Assembly: GCA_965140395.1 (NCBI GenBank)
Contig: OZ223207.1
Location: 62,001-126,000 of the forward strand
Length of the DNA stretch: 64,000 bases
Direction: 5' to 3'
From: Parvibaculum sp002684405
GTDB lineage: Bacteria > Pseudomonadota > Alphaproteobacteria > Parvibaculales > Parvibaculaceae
Below, piece by piece: positions 43,230 to 52,205 of the stretch. The notes under the pieces were generated by a model. That model ran no database searches, was not told where the DNA came from, and worked only from the letters and a program-made list of their open reading frames with translations. Numbering within the stretch: the first letter of the stretch is position 1; each line of letters begins with the position of its first letter. The translations under genes and the position numbers were made by a program.

Positions 43230-44855
43230 TCAGCTCGCGGCGCGGCTAGGCTCGGGGGTTTCCACTGCCGCATGGCTTTCTTCTGCGCCGGCATCTTGCG
43301 GCAGGTAGACGCTCACGACGGTGCCTTTGCCGGGAGTGCTCTCGATTTCCAGATGGCCGCCATGCAATTCGGCCAGGTTTTTGGAGAGCGGGAGACCGAT
43401 ACCCAACCCGTCATACCGGCGCCGATGTTCCATATCGATCTGACCGAAATGCTCCAGGGCCGCCGGTATCTGTGCCGCGGACATGCCTATCCCGGTATCG
43501 CTTACGCGCAGGACCGTCATGCCGTTTTCGTTGCTCAGGCTGAGCTCGACGCTGCCATGAGCGGGGGTGAATTTGATGGCGTTGCCGACCAGGTTGATCA
43601 GAATCTGTTTGATGCGCTTTCGGTCTCCATAAGTTGTCACCTGGCCGGATGGCGTGGCGCACGTCAATGTCAGTTGCCCCTTGCGCGCCTGAATATTCAT
43701 CATACGGAAGATATCGTCGACAATCTCCTTGCCGTCGAATTCTTCGGTCGCCAGTTCGAGGTCGCCCGAGGTTGTGCGTACGATGTCCAGGATGTCGGAA
43801 ATGATGCCCAGCAGGTGCTGGCCGCTTTTGCGAATGTCGCTTGCGTACTCCTGATAGTTGGGATGTCCAAGCGGACCGAAGGTCTGGTTCTCCATCAATT
43901 CCGCGAAGCCGATCACCGCGTTGAGGGGTGTGCGGAGTTCATGGCTTGTCTGGGCGAGGAATGCTGTTTTTGCACGGTTGGCAGCGGAGGCTTCGAGCAA
44001 GGCGGCTTTGAGCTTTTCGGACATGCCGCGAAGTTGCTTCTGGGACTCCTCGAGCTGGGAGACATATTTGCGCAGCCTTGCCGCCTCTTCCTTGTCACGC
44101 AACATCAGGCGCCGGTCGACGAGGGAGATCGTGATGGCGATCATGATGATCGTGGCCGTCGTGATGGCGATGCCGACCGCGATCCAGTCGGCCGGGATTG
44201 CGCTTTGGGAAAGGACGATACGGGGGTCCGGCTCGATGGTCATTGCCGTCATGCCGGTGAAGTGGAGCATCATGACGGCGATTGCCAGGACAGCTGCAGC
44301 GGACAATCGCCGTGAAAGACTGTTGCCGCTCGTCATGAGCAGCATGGCCGGCACGGAAAAAACGAGGGACGCGACGACGGATGCCGCGACAAAGCCGGAC
44401 GACCATGCGATATGCGCTGCGATGTCCAGACCGCTAATGCCCAGATAGTGCATCGTGGATATGGCGAGACCCAGGATCACGCCGCCAACAGCGATACCGG
44501 TGCGGGAGGTGCTTTGGCGCAGAGCGACGAGAAAAGCGACCCATGAAAATGCGATGGCGGCGAGCGCGGAAATCACCGTGCGGTCGATGTCGAAGCCCAT
44601 CGAGAGGTTGGGCGTATAGCCGAGAATGGCAACAAAATGCGTCGCCCATGTCCCGCCGCCGGCAACGATCGCCGCGCCGCCTATCCATGCGTGCGCGATC
44701 CAGCCATGCGCATCGCGCACACGCCCGATCAGGCTTGCCGTGGTCAGGCAGGACAGCAGGCATATGATGGCGGCCAGTAGGACGAAGTCCGGGCTGTGCT
44801 CTGTGGCGATGCAGTTTATGACCGAGAACAAAATATACTCCCTGAACACCAGCAA
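43230..44855 (-). CDS. MHYT-domain sensor histidine kinase
   Basis: A 541-residue membrane kinase. The first ~245 residues hold about seven helices with the MHYT signatures WATHFVAILGY, MHYLG and MLHFTGMTAM, whose His and Met residues are proposed to bind metal and sense gas or redox state. A coiled-coil linker (~245-300) leads to HisKA with the phospho-acceptor His in TSHELRTPLNAVIGF (~307) and HATPase_c with the N box LINLVGNAIKFTP and G boxes DTGIGMS and GLGIGLPL. It is probably a hybrid-free classical kinase; no response regulator gene is adjacent, so its partner is elsewhere. Transcription is monocistronic. Confidence 0.92.
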   Translation of the reverse strand: MLVFREYILFSVINCIATEHSPDFVLLAAIICLLSCLTTASLIGRVRDAHGWIAHAWIGGAAIVAGGGTWATHFVAILGYTPNLSMGFDIDRTVISALAAIAFSWVAFLVALRQSTSRTGIAVGGVILGLAISTMHYLGISGLDIAAHIAWSSGFVAASVVASLVFSVPAMLLMTSGNSLSRRLSAAAVLAIAVMMLHFTGMTAMTIEPDPRIVLSQSAIPADWIAVGIAITTATIIMIAITISLVDRRLMLRDKEEAARLRKYVSQLEESQKQLRGMSEKLKAALLEASAANRAKTAFLAQTSHELRTPLNAVIGFAELMENQTFGPLGHPNYQEYASDIRKSGQHLLGIISDILDIVRTTSGDLELATEEFDGKEIVDDIFRMMNIQARKGQLTLTCATPSGQVTTYGDRKRIKQILINLVGNAIKFTPAHGSVELSLSNENGMTVLRVSDTGIGMSAAQIPAALEHFGQIDMEHRRRYDGLGIGLPLSKNLAELHGGHLEIESTPGKGTVVSVYLPQDAGAEESHAAVETPEPSRAAS

Positions 44856-44889
44856 ACTGCGCGAGAGGTGTTTAAGCGGGCCTTAAAGA

Positions 44890-44962
44890 GTGAGCATGGC
44901 GGGTGAATCTTAAGTAACCTTTGCTCACGCAAGGTGAGAGTCGCCTTGCCTGTTTTCTTTTT
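44890..44962 (+). promoter_or_regulatory. Attenuator-like hairpin set or small-RNA terminator
   Basis: Four segments can pair in two exclusive ways: GTGAGC (44890-44895) with GCTCAC (44923-44928), and GCAAGG (44929-44934) with CCTTGC (44944-44949), the latter followed by TGTTTTCTTTTT. Alternatively CTCAC (44924-44928) pairs with GTGAG (44934-44938), which would break the terminator stem. A five-codon ORF (44896-44913) lies between the first two segments. It sits 90 bp upstream of the transglycosylase gene. Function is inferred from fold only. Confidence 0.35.
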
Positions 44963-45052
44963 GGGACAGCGTGATAGCGTTCGCGCCAGGCGGGGTGGTG
45001 GCGTTTCGGGGTGCCCGAACAGCGAAGAGGCGTGAGAGGACCGAGTTTCCGA

Positions 45053-46330
45053 ATGAAAGACCTGATCCGGACGGGAATGCCTGGGGTTGTTGCCCTTGGG
45101 GCGGTTTTCCTTGGTTTTTGGGCTTATGGATCACCCGCCGCGCAGGCTGCAACGGGCATTTCCGCGCCGGTTCCTCTGGTTTCACCGAGAACGCCGGCCG
45201 ATCCTGCGTTTACGGCCTGGGTGAGGTCGTTCCGCAAGGAAGCCGTGGCGGCGGGGGTAAAGGCCTCGGTTTACGATCGGGCCATGAGCGGGCTTAACCC
45301 CGACCCCGATGTGATCGCGGCGGACCGTAATCAGCCGGAATTCTCAAAACCCGTCTGGGGCTATCTTGAAAGCGCGCTTTCGGACAAGCGCGTGGCCAAC
45401 GGGAAAGCGATGTTGCGCGCCCATGAAAAGGCGCTTGCCCGTATCGAAAAAGCCTATGGGGTGGACCGCCGGATCGTCGTGGCGATCTGGGGTCTGGAAT
45501 CGGCTTACGGCCAGTTTACGGGATCGCTCCATGTCCTGCGCTCTCTGGCGACGCTTGGATATGACGGGCGGCGCGAGGCATTTGCCAAGTCGCAGCTCAT
45601 CGCCGCGCTGAAGATCGTTCAGGCGGGCGACATCGCACCGGAACGCATGATGGGGTCCTGGGCGGGCGCCATGGGGCAGACGCAATTCATTCCCACCACC
45701 TATCTCATCCATGCCGTCGACTTCGACGGCGACGGACGACGCGATATCTGGAACAGCGCGGACGATGCGCTGGCCTCCACCGCTCACCTTCTCTCGCGTT
45801 CCGGCTGGAAGACAGGTCAGAGCTGGGGCTATGAGGTGACGCTGCCCAACGGGTTCGACTATGCCGAGGCCGACAGGTCAAACAGGCGCAGCGTCGCACA
45901 ATGGCGCGGGCTGGGCGTCCGCATGGCCGATGGCGGCGCGCTGCCCGCGGGCGACGACGCTCAATCCGCCGCCATTCTCCTGCCGGCGGGCCACAGGGGC
46001 CCCGCCTTTCTTGTTCTGCCGAACTTCAAGGCAATTCTTTCCTACAACAATTCGACCTCATATGCGCTTGCGGTCGGGCTGTTGTCGCAAAGATTCGTCG
46101 GGCAGGGCGAGATCGTGAGGGACTGGCCGAGGGACGAGCGACCGCTGAAGCGCAGCGAACGCGAGGCCTTGCAGCGTGCGCTGACCAACGCCGGATACGA
46201 TACGAAAGGCGTTGACGGTATCATTGGCTACAACACGCGCCAGGCGATCAGGCGTTACCAGAAGGCGCACGGGCTCCCCGCAGATGGGCACCCGAACGAA
46301 CGCTTGCTGCGGAAGCTGAATTCGCGTTGA
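45053..46330 (+). CDS. Lytic murein transglycosylase (MltB type) with peptidoglycan-binding domain
   Basis: A 425-residue exported enzyme cleaving peptidoglycan glycan strands. A signal peptide or anchor covers residues ~1-33. The SLT_2 domain has the catalytic Glu149 in WGLESAYGQFTG, then GSWAGAMGQTQFIPTTY and DFDGDGRRDIWNS. Residues ~365-425 form a PG_binding_1 domain (ALQRALTNAGYDTKGVDGIIG). The ATG at 45053 starts the signal; a GTG at 45011 is an unlikely alternative. Located after the kinase and before a glycosyltransferase, it could help polysaccharide export pass the wall, but ordinary wall turnover is as likely. Confidence 0.92.
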   Translation: MKDLIRTGMPGVVALGAVFLGFWAYGSPAAQAATGISAPVPLVSPRTPADPAFTAWVRSFRKEAVAAGVKASVYDRAMSGLNPDPDVIAADRNQPEFSKPVWGYLESALSDKRVANGKAMLRAHEKALARIEKAYGVDRRIVVAIWGLESAYGQFTGSLHVLRSLATLGYDGRREAFAKSQLIAALKIVQAGDIAPERMMGSWAGAMGQTQFIPTTYLIHAVDFDGDGRRDIWNSADDALASTAHLLSRSGWKTGQSWGYEVTLPNGFDYAEADRSNRRSVAQWRGLGVRMADGGALPAGDDAQSAAILLPAGHRGPAFLVLPNFKAILSYNNSTSYALAVGLLSQRFVGQGEIVRDWPRDERPLKRSEREALQRALTNAGYDTKGVDGIIGYNTRQAIRRYQKAHGLPADGHPNERLLRKLNSR

Positions 46331-46380
46331 TCGGCGGAGAAGACAACACGCTGCGCGATCTGTATCCCCGGTGAAACGCT

Positions 46381-47586
46381 ATGCAAAAGGTGCTGATCCT
46401 CGATCCGGAATGTTGCTTTACGCATGGCCATTATTTCCCGACCACCAAATCGCTCCTGGATGCATTCGAGGACAAGACGCGATTTGTGGCCGTGCACCGC
46501 AAAGCATCGCCGCTGATTCAATTCGGCGATGACGTAACGGTTTGGAACTGGCCGGATGTCAGAACCCTCAGCCGCCGGATTTTCCGGCAGGTGGAACATA
46601 CGGCGCATTATCGCTCGGTCGTAAGATCGCGCAATGCAAAAGCGATGCTGGGCTTCGCCCGGCGCGCCCGATTGGGTGCCGAGGACGCGGTGATCTTTCA
46701 TACCGTCTGGCCGCACCAGGCCGGCAGTCTTGCCATGTTCGCGCAGAAACTTGGGCGCGACGGTCCTGCCATGCATTTCCGTATCATTGGCGAGAGCCCA
46801 GCGGAGGGGTTCATCCGGGAATATGAAGCGGGACTTTCTCTCCTGGCGAAAACTGCCCGTAAACTCCCCAATCTTCACCTCTACACCGAAACGTCGGAAA
46901 TGGGGGCGGAGCTTGAAACTTCGCATGGCTTTCCGCCGGTGACCCAATGGCTCACGCCGATGAATATTCGCGACGGGGCACTCGTCGCCAAGGGAGACCC
47001 GCAAGACTGTTTTGTTGTGGGTATGCTCGGAGGAAAGCGCAAGGAACAGGGCGTCGACCTGATTCCCGATATCGTGAGGTCGCTGGCGGAACGCCAGGTG
47101 CAGGCAGGTATTGGACGTATTCGTATCCTCATGCAGAAGCCCGCCGGGCTGGACGACGATTCCAGCGGATCGAATGCGGGAACGCGTTTCATGGAATCTT
47201 TGCGGCAGCTCGAGTTGCCTGATTTTCTGGAGGTCGACTTTCTGGACTCGGAGCTGAGTTCGGCAGCATTCGCTGATGCGATCGCGCAGTCACACCTTCT
47301 CGTTCTGCCATACGATATTCATTCATACCGAAGCCGTGGTTCGGGCATGATCATCGAAGCCGCGATGTGCGGGACGCCGGTGGTCGTTACCAAAGGCTTT
47401 GCGATGGCGGACTGGCAGGAAATCGCAGGGTCTCCAACGGCAAGCAGCGTCGCCGAATATGCTGACGCCATTCTCGCCGTGGCGCGGGATTATGGGCGCT
47501 ACCGCGATGGGGCGTTTACGGCAGGACAGGCCATGCGACGCGCCATGACGGAGCGCATCGAGCAAATCCGCGCTGGCTCGCATTAG
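46381..47586 (+). CDS. GT-B glycosyltransferase-like protein
   Basis: A 401-residue cytoplasmic protein. It starts with VLILDPECCFTHGHYFP, a Gly/His-containing acceptor loop. The donor domain has VVGMLGGKRKEQG, RILMQKPAG, and the C-terminal block LLVLPYDIHSYRSRGSGMIIEAAMCGTPVVVTKG, which matches the GT4/GT-B nucleotide-binding helix with its Glu. It is probably a glycosyltransferase of the EPS system and lies convergent with the GDP-mannose epimerase gene. Donor and acceptor are unknown. Confidence 0.8.
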   Translation: MQKVLILDPECCFTHGHYFPTTKSLLDAFEDKTRFVAVHRKASPLIQFGDDVTVWNWPDVRTLSRRIFRQVEHTAHYRSVVRSRNAKAMLGFARRARLGAEDAVIFHTVWPHQAGSLAMFAQKLGRDGPAMHFRIIGESPAEGFIREYEAGLSLLAKTARKLPNLHLYTETSEMGAELETSHGFPPVTQWLTPMNIRDGALVAKGDPQDCFVVGMLGGKRKEQGVDLIPDIVRSLAERQVQAGIGRIRILMQKPAGLDDDSSGSNAGTRFMESLRQLELPDFLEVDFLDSELSSAAFADAIAQSHLLVLPYDIHSYRSRGSGMIIEAAMCGTPVVVTKGFAMADWQEIAGSPTASSVAEYADAILAVARDYGRYRDGAFTAGQAMRRAMTERIEQIRAGSH

Positions 47587-47627
47587 TCCATGCGAGGTCC
47601 GAAACATCGCTTTCGGTGCGCTTTGTT

Positions 47628-48614
47628 TTATGCCTGGCGTTCGTTTTTTTGCATGTCCCTCAGTGCCACCTGAGCGGCAATCCAGGCATAGATCGATTCA
47701 AGCCCTTCCCGAAGCGGTCGCGACGGTGTCCATCCGAGCTTCTCGCGGATCAGGCGATTGTCGGAATTGCGGCCACGCGCGCCTTCAGGACCGGGAACGA
47801 AGCGCTTCTCAAGCGTCTTCCCCGAAATGGCGATGTAGATGTCCACAAGGTCGCTGATCGAGATCATTTCTTCGGAACCGATATTGACCGGACCGCTCCA
47901 GTCCGAACGCATCAGGCGCAACGTTCCTTCAAGGCATTCATCGATATAGAGGAATGACCGCGTTTGTTTGCCATCGCCCCAGATCTCGATCTCGCCGCCG
48001 TTCGGTGTTTCCGCGACTTTGCGGGCCAATGCAGCGGGCGCTTTTTCCCGACCGTTGTTCCAGGCGCAGTTAGGTCCGAATATATTGTGATAGCGCGCTA
48101 TACGGACGGCCATGTCGAAATTGCGCGCATAAGCCAGATACAGGCGCTCCGCAAAGAGTTTCTCCCAGCCATATTCGCTGTCCGGGTCGGCGGGGTAGAC
48201 GCTGTCTTCAGCGCAATTGGGATTTGACGGATCGGTCTGGTTTCGCTGTGGATAGATGCAGGCGGATGAGGAGAAGAATATGCGGCGGGACTTGCTGCGG
48301 CGGGTTGCTTCCAGAACATTGAGGTTGATCGACGCCGAGTTGTGCATGACCCGGGCGTCGTTGTCGCCCGTGAACAGGTATCCTGCGCCCCCCATATCCG
48401 CAGCAAGCTGGTAGATTTCGTCGAAAGGCCGGTCGACCGTCTCTGTAATGAAAGAGGGGTCGCGCAGGTCGCCGACAATCAGCTTCCCGATGGAATGATC
48501 GAAATATCCATTCGGTTCGATATCGACCGCCCGAACATTGTGCCCCTCATTGATGAGGCGCCGGGTCAGATGGGATCCGATAAATCCGGCAGCGCCGCAG
48601 ACGAGTATTTCCAT
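47628..48614 (-). CDS. GDP-mannose 3,5-epimerase homologue
   Basis: A 328-residue extended SDR strongly resembling plant GME. C119, Y148, K152, K191 and R280 match Arabidopsis C145, Y174, K178, K217 and R306 with a constant offset of 26, from my memory of that protein. Shared segments include AADMGGAGY, SSACIYP, YGWEKLFAE, GREKAPAA, GDGKQTRSF, IDECLEG and GPEGARGRNSDN. The enzyme converts GDP-D-mannose to GDP-L-galactose and GDP-L-gulose by double epimerisation. ManC in this window makes the substrate. No ascorbate pathway is visible, so the product probably feeds the polysaccharide. Confidence 0.88.
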   Translation of the reverse strand: MEILVCGAAGFIGSHLTRRLINEGHNVRAVDIEPNGYFDHSIGKLIVGDLRDPSFITETVDRPFDEIYQLAADMGGAGYLFTGDNDARVMHNSASINLNVLEATRRSKSRRIFFSSSACIYPQRNQTDPSNPNCAEDSVYPADPDSEYGWEKLFAERLYLAYARNFDMAVRIARYHNIFGPNCAWNNGREKAPAALARKVAETPNGGEIEIWGDGKQTRSFLYIDECLEGTLRLMRSDWSGPVNIGSEEMISISDLVDIYIAISGKTLEKRFVPGPEGARGRNSDNRLIREKLGWTPSRPLREGLESIYAWIAAQVALRDMQKNERQA

Positions 48615-48947
48615 CTTTCAGGGTCCAGCTTTTGTTTGCGGCCCTTGGGCAACCCGGAAAATGCCGCGATTTCACGGGCCGCTCGACCGCCTTGGCAGAA
48701 AGTCACCCATAGTGGATTTTCGTGAGTTCGCCAACCGAGACGGCATCCACTCCTGCCGGATTTTGCCTCTTTCAAAAGCGGCCTGCACTTTTCGTTACCA
48801 CTCCATTGCCCGGCGAGCGACCAGCTTTGCCTGAAGAATGGAACTTTTGCCAAGGTCATGTGCATGGCATCGCTCTTGCTCTTTCATTGTACGAAGAAAT
48901 CGGTCTAGGCTTATTGAACTGGCTAAAAGAAGCAAACGGGAGATGTG
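48615..48947. other. Divergent intergenic region upstream of the Anbu operon
   Basis: This 333 bp stretch lies between the GDP-mannose epimerase start (minus) and the ATP-grasp start (plus). It should hold promoters for both. I see no repeat, hairpin, RNA gene or small ORF that I can support. A good ribosome binding site GGGAGA lies four bases before the ATG at 48948. Confidence 0.5.
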
Positions 48948-50366
48948 ATGGCGTCTGCCATCTTTGATGAAATGGGAGCTATGGGCGCGGAGCCGCGCCC
49001 GGCCTACCGTGTCCTGAAGGACTGGCTGGACCAGATCCCTCACGACGTTCTTACTCTTCGCCGGGAAGAGGCGGAGACATTCTTCCGGCGGATCGGCATC
49101 ACCTTCGCCGTCTATGGCGAGGGCGGCGATCCCGAACGGATCATTCCCTACGACATCATTCCGCGCATTCTGGAAGCGGCGGAATGGGAGCAGATCTCGG
49201 CGGGTCTCATCCAGCGGGTGAATGCGCTCAATGCTTTCATTGCCGATATATACGGACCGCAGGAAATTCTGAAAGCCGGGATCGTGCCGTCCGAGCATGT
49301 CCTGCTCAACGAGACCTATCGTCATCAGATGCAGGGCGTTCGGTTGCCCTATGACGTCTATACCCATATTGCGGGCATCGACATGGTGCGCGTGGGACCG
49401 GAAGAGTTCTACGTGCTGGAGGATAATTGCCGTACGCCTTCCGGTGTCTCCTACATGCTGGAGAACCGGGAAATCAGTATGCGGCTCTTTCCCGACCTTT
49501 TCGAGCGCTATCACGTCGCGCCGGTGGACCATTACTGCGACGACCTTCATTACACGCTCGCCTCGGTTGCGCCGCGCAATTGCGAGAGCGAGCCGACCGT
49601 CGTGGTGATGACGCCGGGCATCTACAACTCGGCCTATTACGAGCATTCCTTTCTGGCCGACCAGATGGGCGTGGAGCTTGTGGAAGGTCCCGACCTCTAT
49701 GTGAAGGACGATATCGTTTACATGCGCACCACGCAGGGGCCGAGGCGCGTGGACGTGATCTATCGGCGCGTGGATGACGACTTCCTCGACCCGCTGGCCT
49801 TCCGCGCGGATTCGGCGCTGGGCGTGCCCGGCATCATGCAGGCCTATCGCGCCGGTAATGTGAACCTTGCCAATGCAGTGGGGGCGGGAATTGCAGACGA
49901 CAAGGCGATCTACACCTATGTGCCGAAGATGGTGGAGTTCTATCTGGGCGAGAAGCCGATCCTCAAGAATGTGCCGACATGGCGCTGCAGCGAGAAGGAC
50001 GACCTTGCCTATGTGAAGGAGCATCTGCCCGAGCTTGTCGTGAAGGAAGTTCACGGGTCGGGCGGATACGGCATGCTGGTGGGCCCGAAGGCGACGAAGG
50101 AAGAGATCGCGAAATTCGCTCATGCGCTGGAAAAAGAGCCGGAGAAATATATCGCACAGCCCACGCTTGCCCTGTCGACCTGTCCGACTTTCGTCGATGA
50201 AGGCGTCGCGCCCCGCCATGTCGATTTGAGGCCGTTCATTCTGTCGGGCCGGGAAACCAGGGTCGTGCCGGGCGGGCTGACCCGCGTTGCCATGCGGGAA
50301 GGGTCGCTGGTCGTCAATTCAAGTCAGGGCGGCGGCACCAAGGACACATGGGTTTTGAAAAGTTGA
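48948..50366 (+). CDS. Circularly permuted ATP-grasp protein (COG2308-type) of the Anbu operon
   Basis: A 472-residue protein of the DUF404/DUF407 circularly permuted ATP-grasp family. Recognisable segments are VLEDNCRTPSGVSYMLENRE, PGIYNSAYYEHSFLADQMGVELVEG, VVKEVHGSGGYGMLVGP and VDLRPFILSG, typical of the four-gene Anbu cluster. It is predicted to ligate an amine or amino acid onto a peptide or small acceptor using ATP, but the substrate is not established. I chose the ATG at 48948 over the adjoining GTG. It leads a plus-strand operon with alpha-E, transglutaminase and Anbu genes. Confidence 0.93.
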   Translation: MASAIFDEMGAMGAEPRPAYRVLKDWLDQIPHDVLTLRREEAETFFRRIGITFAVYGEGGDPERIIPYDIIPRILEAAEWEQISAGLIQRVNALNAFIADIYGPQEILKAGIVPSEHVLLNETYRHQMQGVRLPYDVYTHIAGIDMVRVGPEEFYVLEDNCRTPSGVSYMLENREISMRLFPDLFERYHVAPVDHYCDDLHYTLASVAPRNCESEPTVVVMTPGIYNSAYYEHSFLADQMGVELVEGPDLYVKDDIVYMRTTQGPRRVDVIYRRVDDDFLDPLAFRADSALGVPGIMQAYRAGNVNLANAVGAGIADDKAIYTYVPKMVEFYLGEKPILKNVPTWRCSEKDDLAYVKEHLPELVVKEVHGSGGYGMLVGPKATKEEIAKFAHALEKEPEKYIAQPTLALSTCPTFVDEGVAPRHVDLRPFILSGRETRVVPGGLTRVAMREGSLVVNSSQGGGTKDTWVLKS

Positions 50367-50388
50367 AGGGAGGGCCGGGAACGCCGAT

Positions 50389-51330
50389 ATGCTGAGCCGT
50401 ACCGCCGACAATCTCTACTGGATTTCGCGCTATATGGAGCGCGCGGAAAACCTCGCCCGCATCCTGCGCGTCACCGACCGCTTGTCTCTGATGCCGGCTA
50501 TTGCCGAGTCGGATGGCAATGAATGGCATTCGACCATCGTCGTATCGGGCGTGGAGGACGAGTTCTACGAGCGCTATGACGAGGCGACGCCTGAGAATGT
50601 GATCTCCTTTCTGGCTTTCGATCCGGAAAACCCGTCTTCCATCCGCAATTGCCTCGAAACGGCGCGCCGCAATGGCCGCGCGGTGCGCACCGCTCTGACC
50701 ACGGAACAATGGGAGAGCCTCAATACGACATGGCTCGAGCTGCCGGGCTGGAACGAGAACCGTGTGCGCGGCAGCGGGTTGAACCGCTTCCTCGACTGGG
50801 TGAAGGACCGTTCGCTGCTGTTTCACGGCGCTACGGTTGCGACCATGCTACGCCGCGACAGCTATTTCTTTTCCCGGCTGGGAACGTTCATCGAGCGGGC
50901 GGACAATACGGCGCGTATCGTCGACGTGAAGTATCATATCCTTCTGCCGGAAGAGGCGGAGGTGGGTGGCGGTATCGACTATTATCAATGGGCCTCCATC
51001 CTCCGGGCCGTGTCGGGCTATCGCAGTTACAATTCGGTCTATCGGCAGGGGCTGAAGCCCTGGCTTATCGTCGAGTTCCTGACGCTGCGCGAGGAAATGC
51101 CGAGATCTCTTGCAAGCTGCGCACTCGGCATCAAGGAGAGCCTCGACCATCTGGCGGAACAATATGGCCAGCGCCACGAGTGCCATCGCATGGCCGGTCA
51201 GATCCATTCCCGGCTTCGCTTCGGTCAGATGGACGATATATTCCGGCAGGGCCTGCACGAGTTTCTGTCCGAGCATATTGAGAACAACAACCGTCTCGCC
51301 TATGAGATCAGCCGGGCGTATCTTTTCTAG
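50389..51330 (+). CDS. Alpha-E domain protein (COG2307-type) of the Anbu operon
   Basis: A 313-residue, mainly helical protein of the DUF403/alpha-E family. The N-terminus MLSRTADNLYWISRYMERAENLAR and the ARIVDVKYHILLP segment are diagnostic. It has no signal peptide or membrane helix. The family always travels with the circularly permuted ATP-grasp gene, which lies 22 bp upstream, and the two probably act as one complex. Its biochemical role is undefined. Confidence 0.93.
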   Translation: MLSRTADNLYWISRYMERAENLARILRVTDRLSLMPAIAESDGNEWHSTIVVSGVEDEFYERYDEATPENVISFLAFDPENPSSIRNCLETARRNGRAVRTALTTEQWESLNTTWLELPGWNENRVRGSGLNRFLDWVKDRSLLFHGATVATMLRRDSYFFSRLGTFIERADNTARIVDVKYHILLPEEAEVGGGIDYYQWASILRAVSGYRSYNSVYRQGLKPWLIVEFLTLREEMPRSLASCALGIKESLDHLAEQYGQRHECHRMAGQIHSRLRFGQMDDIFRQGLHEFLSEHIENNNRLAYEISRAYLF

Positions 51331-51365
51331 GCCCATCAGGACGAATCCAGGATCCGACGCCGGCC

Positions 51366-52184
51366 ATGCGCATCCATCTGCAACATGAAACGACCTATCG
51401 CTACGAGTTCGAGGCGTCCTATGCCTTGCAGGCGCTGCGCCTGACGCCGCTGGACAATGGCAATCAGAAAATCCTCGACTGGCGGATCGGTACTCAGTGG
51501 GGCGCGACCATGACTTATGGTCGCGACGCCTATGGCAATGTGCTGAACATGCTGACCATGGACCGGGCCCATACCGAACTGACGCTGACGCTGACGGGGG
51601 AAGTGGAGACGCAGGATGCTCATGGCGTTCTCTCCGAGGTTCCGGAATATTTCCCACCGCTCTTTTATCTCCGTGAAACGGAACTGACCGAACCGGACGA
51701 GGCGATCGAGGCTTTGGCGCAGGCCGCGAAGAAAGGCTCGGACGGCTCACCGCTCGATCTGGGCCATCAGCTGATGGGCGCCGTGCGGGATGCCATCGAC
51801 TACCAGACCGGTTTGACGGATGTGGCAACCAAGGCGGGAGAGGCTTTGGCGGCGGGCCATGGCGTCTGCCAGGACCATGCGCATGTGTTCATCTCGGCCG
51901 CGCGGGTTCTGGGGGTGCCGGCGCGCTATGTCAGCGGCTATCTCTGGGGTGGCGAGGGGGAGGCATACGAGGCTAGCCATGCATGGGCCGAAGCCTATAT
52001 TGATGGGCTTGGCTGGGTTGGATTCGATGTTGCCAACCGGCTCTGCCCGACCGATGCTCATATCCGTGTGGCCTCCGGCCTCGACTATTTCGAGGCGGCC
52101 CCGGTACGGGGTGTCCGGCGCGGCGGCGGGAACGAAACGCTGGAAGTACGCCTTGTCGTGGACGACAAGGTCATCCAGCAATAG
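51366..52184 (+). CDS. Transglutaminase-like protease/amidase of the Anbu operon
   Basis: A 272-residue cytoplasmic protein with an N-terminal bacterial transglutaminase-like domain and a C-terminal transglutaminase core. The catalytic triad is visible as Cys in GVCQDHAH, His in ASHAWAEAYI and Asp in GFDVANRLCP. Members act as cysteine proteases or amidases more often than as crosslinkers. It lies 35 bp after the alpha-E gene and 21 bp before the Anbu gene, in the conserved order of this operon. Its predicted job is hydrolysis of the ATP-grasp product or a related peptide, inferred from context. Confidence 0.93.
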   Translation: MRIHLQHETTYRYEFEASYALQALRLTPLDNGNQKILDWRIGTQWGATMTYGRDAYGNVLNMLTMDRAHTELTLTLTGEVETQDAHGVLSEVPEYFPPLFYLRETELTEPDEAIEALAQAAKKGSDGSPLDLGHQLMGAVRDAIDYQTGLTDVATKAGEALAAGHGVCQDHAHVFISAARVLGVPARYVSGYLWGGEGEAYEASHAWAEAYIDGLGWVGFDVANRLCPTDAHIRVASGLDYFEAAPVRGVRRGGGNETLEVRLVVDDKVIQQ

Positions 52185-52205
52185 GCGGACATCCGGAGAC
52201 AGAAA

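Noticed and set aside
48795..50219. Minus-strand open frame (474 codons) opposite the ATP-grasp gene
   Set aside because: The Anbu operon is strongly supported on the plus strand.
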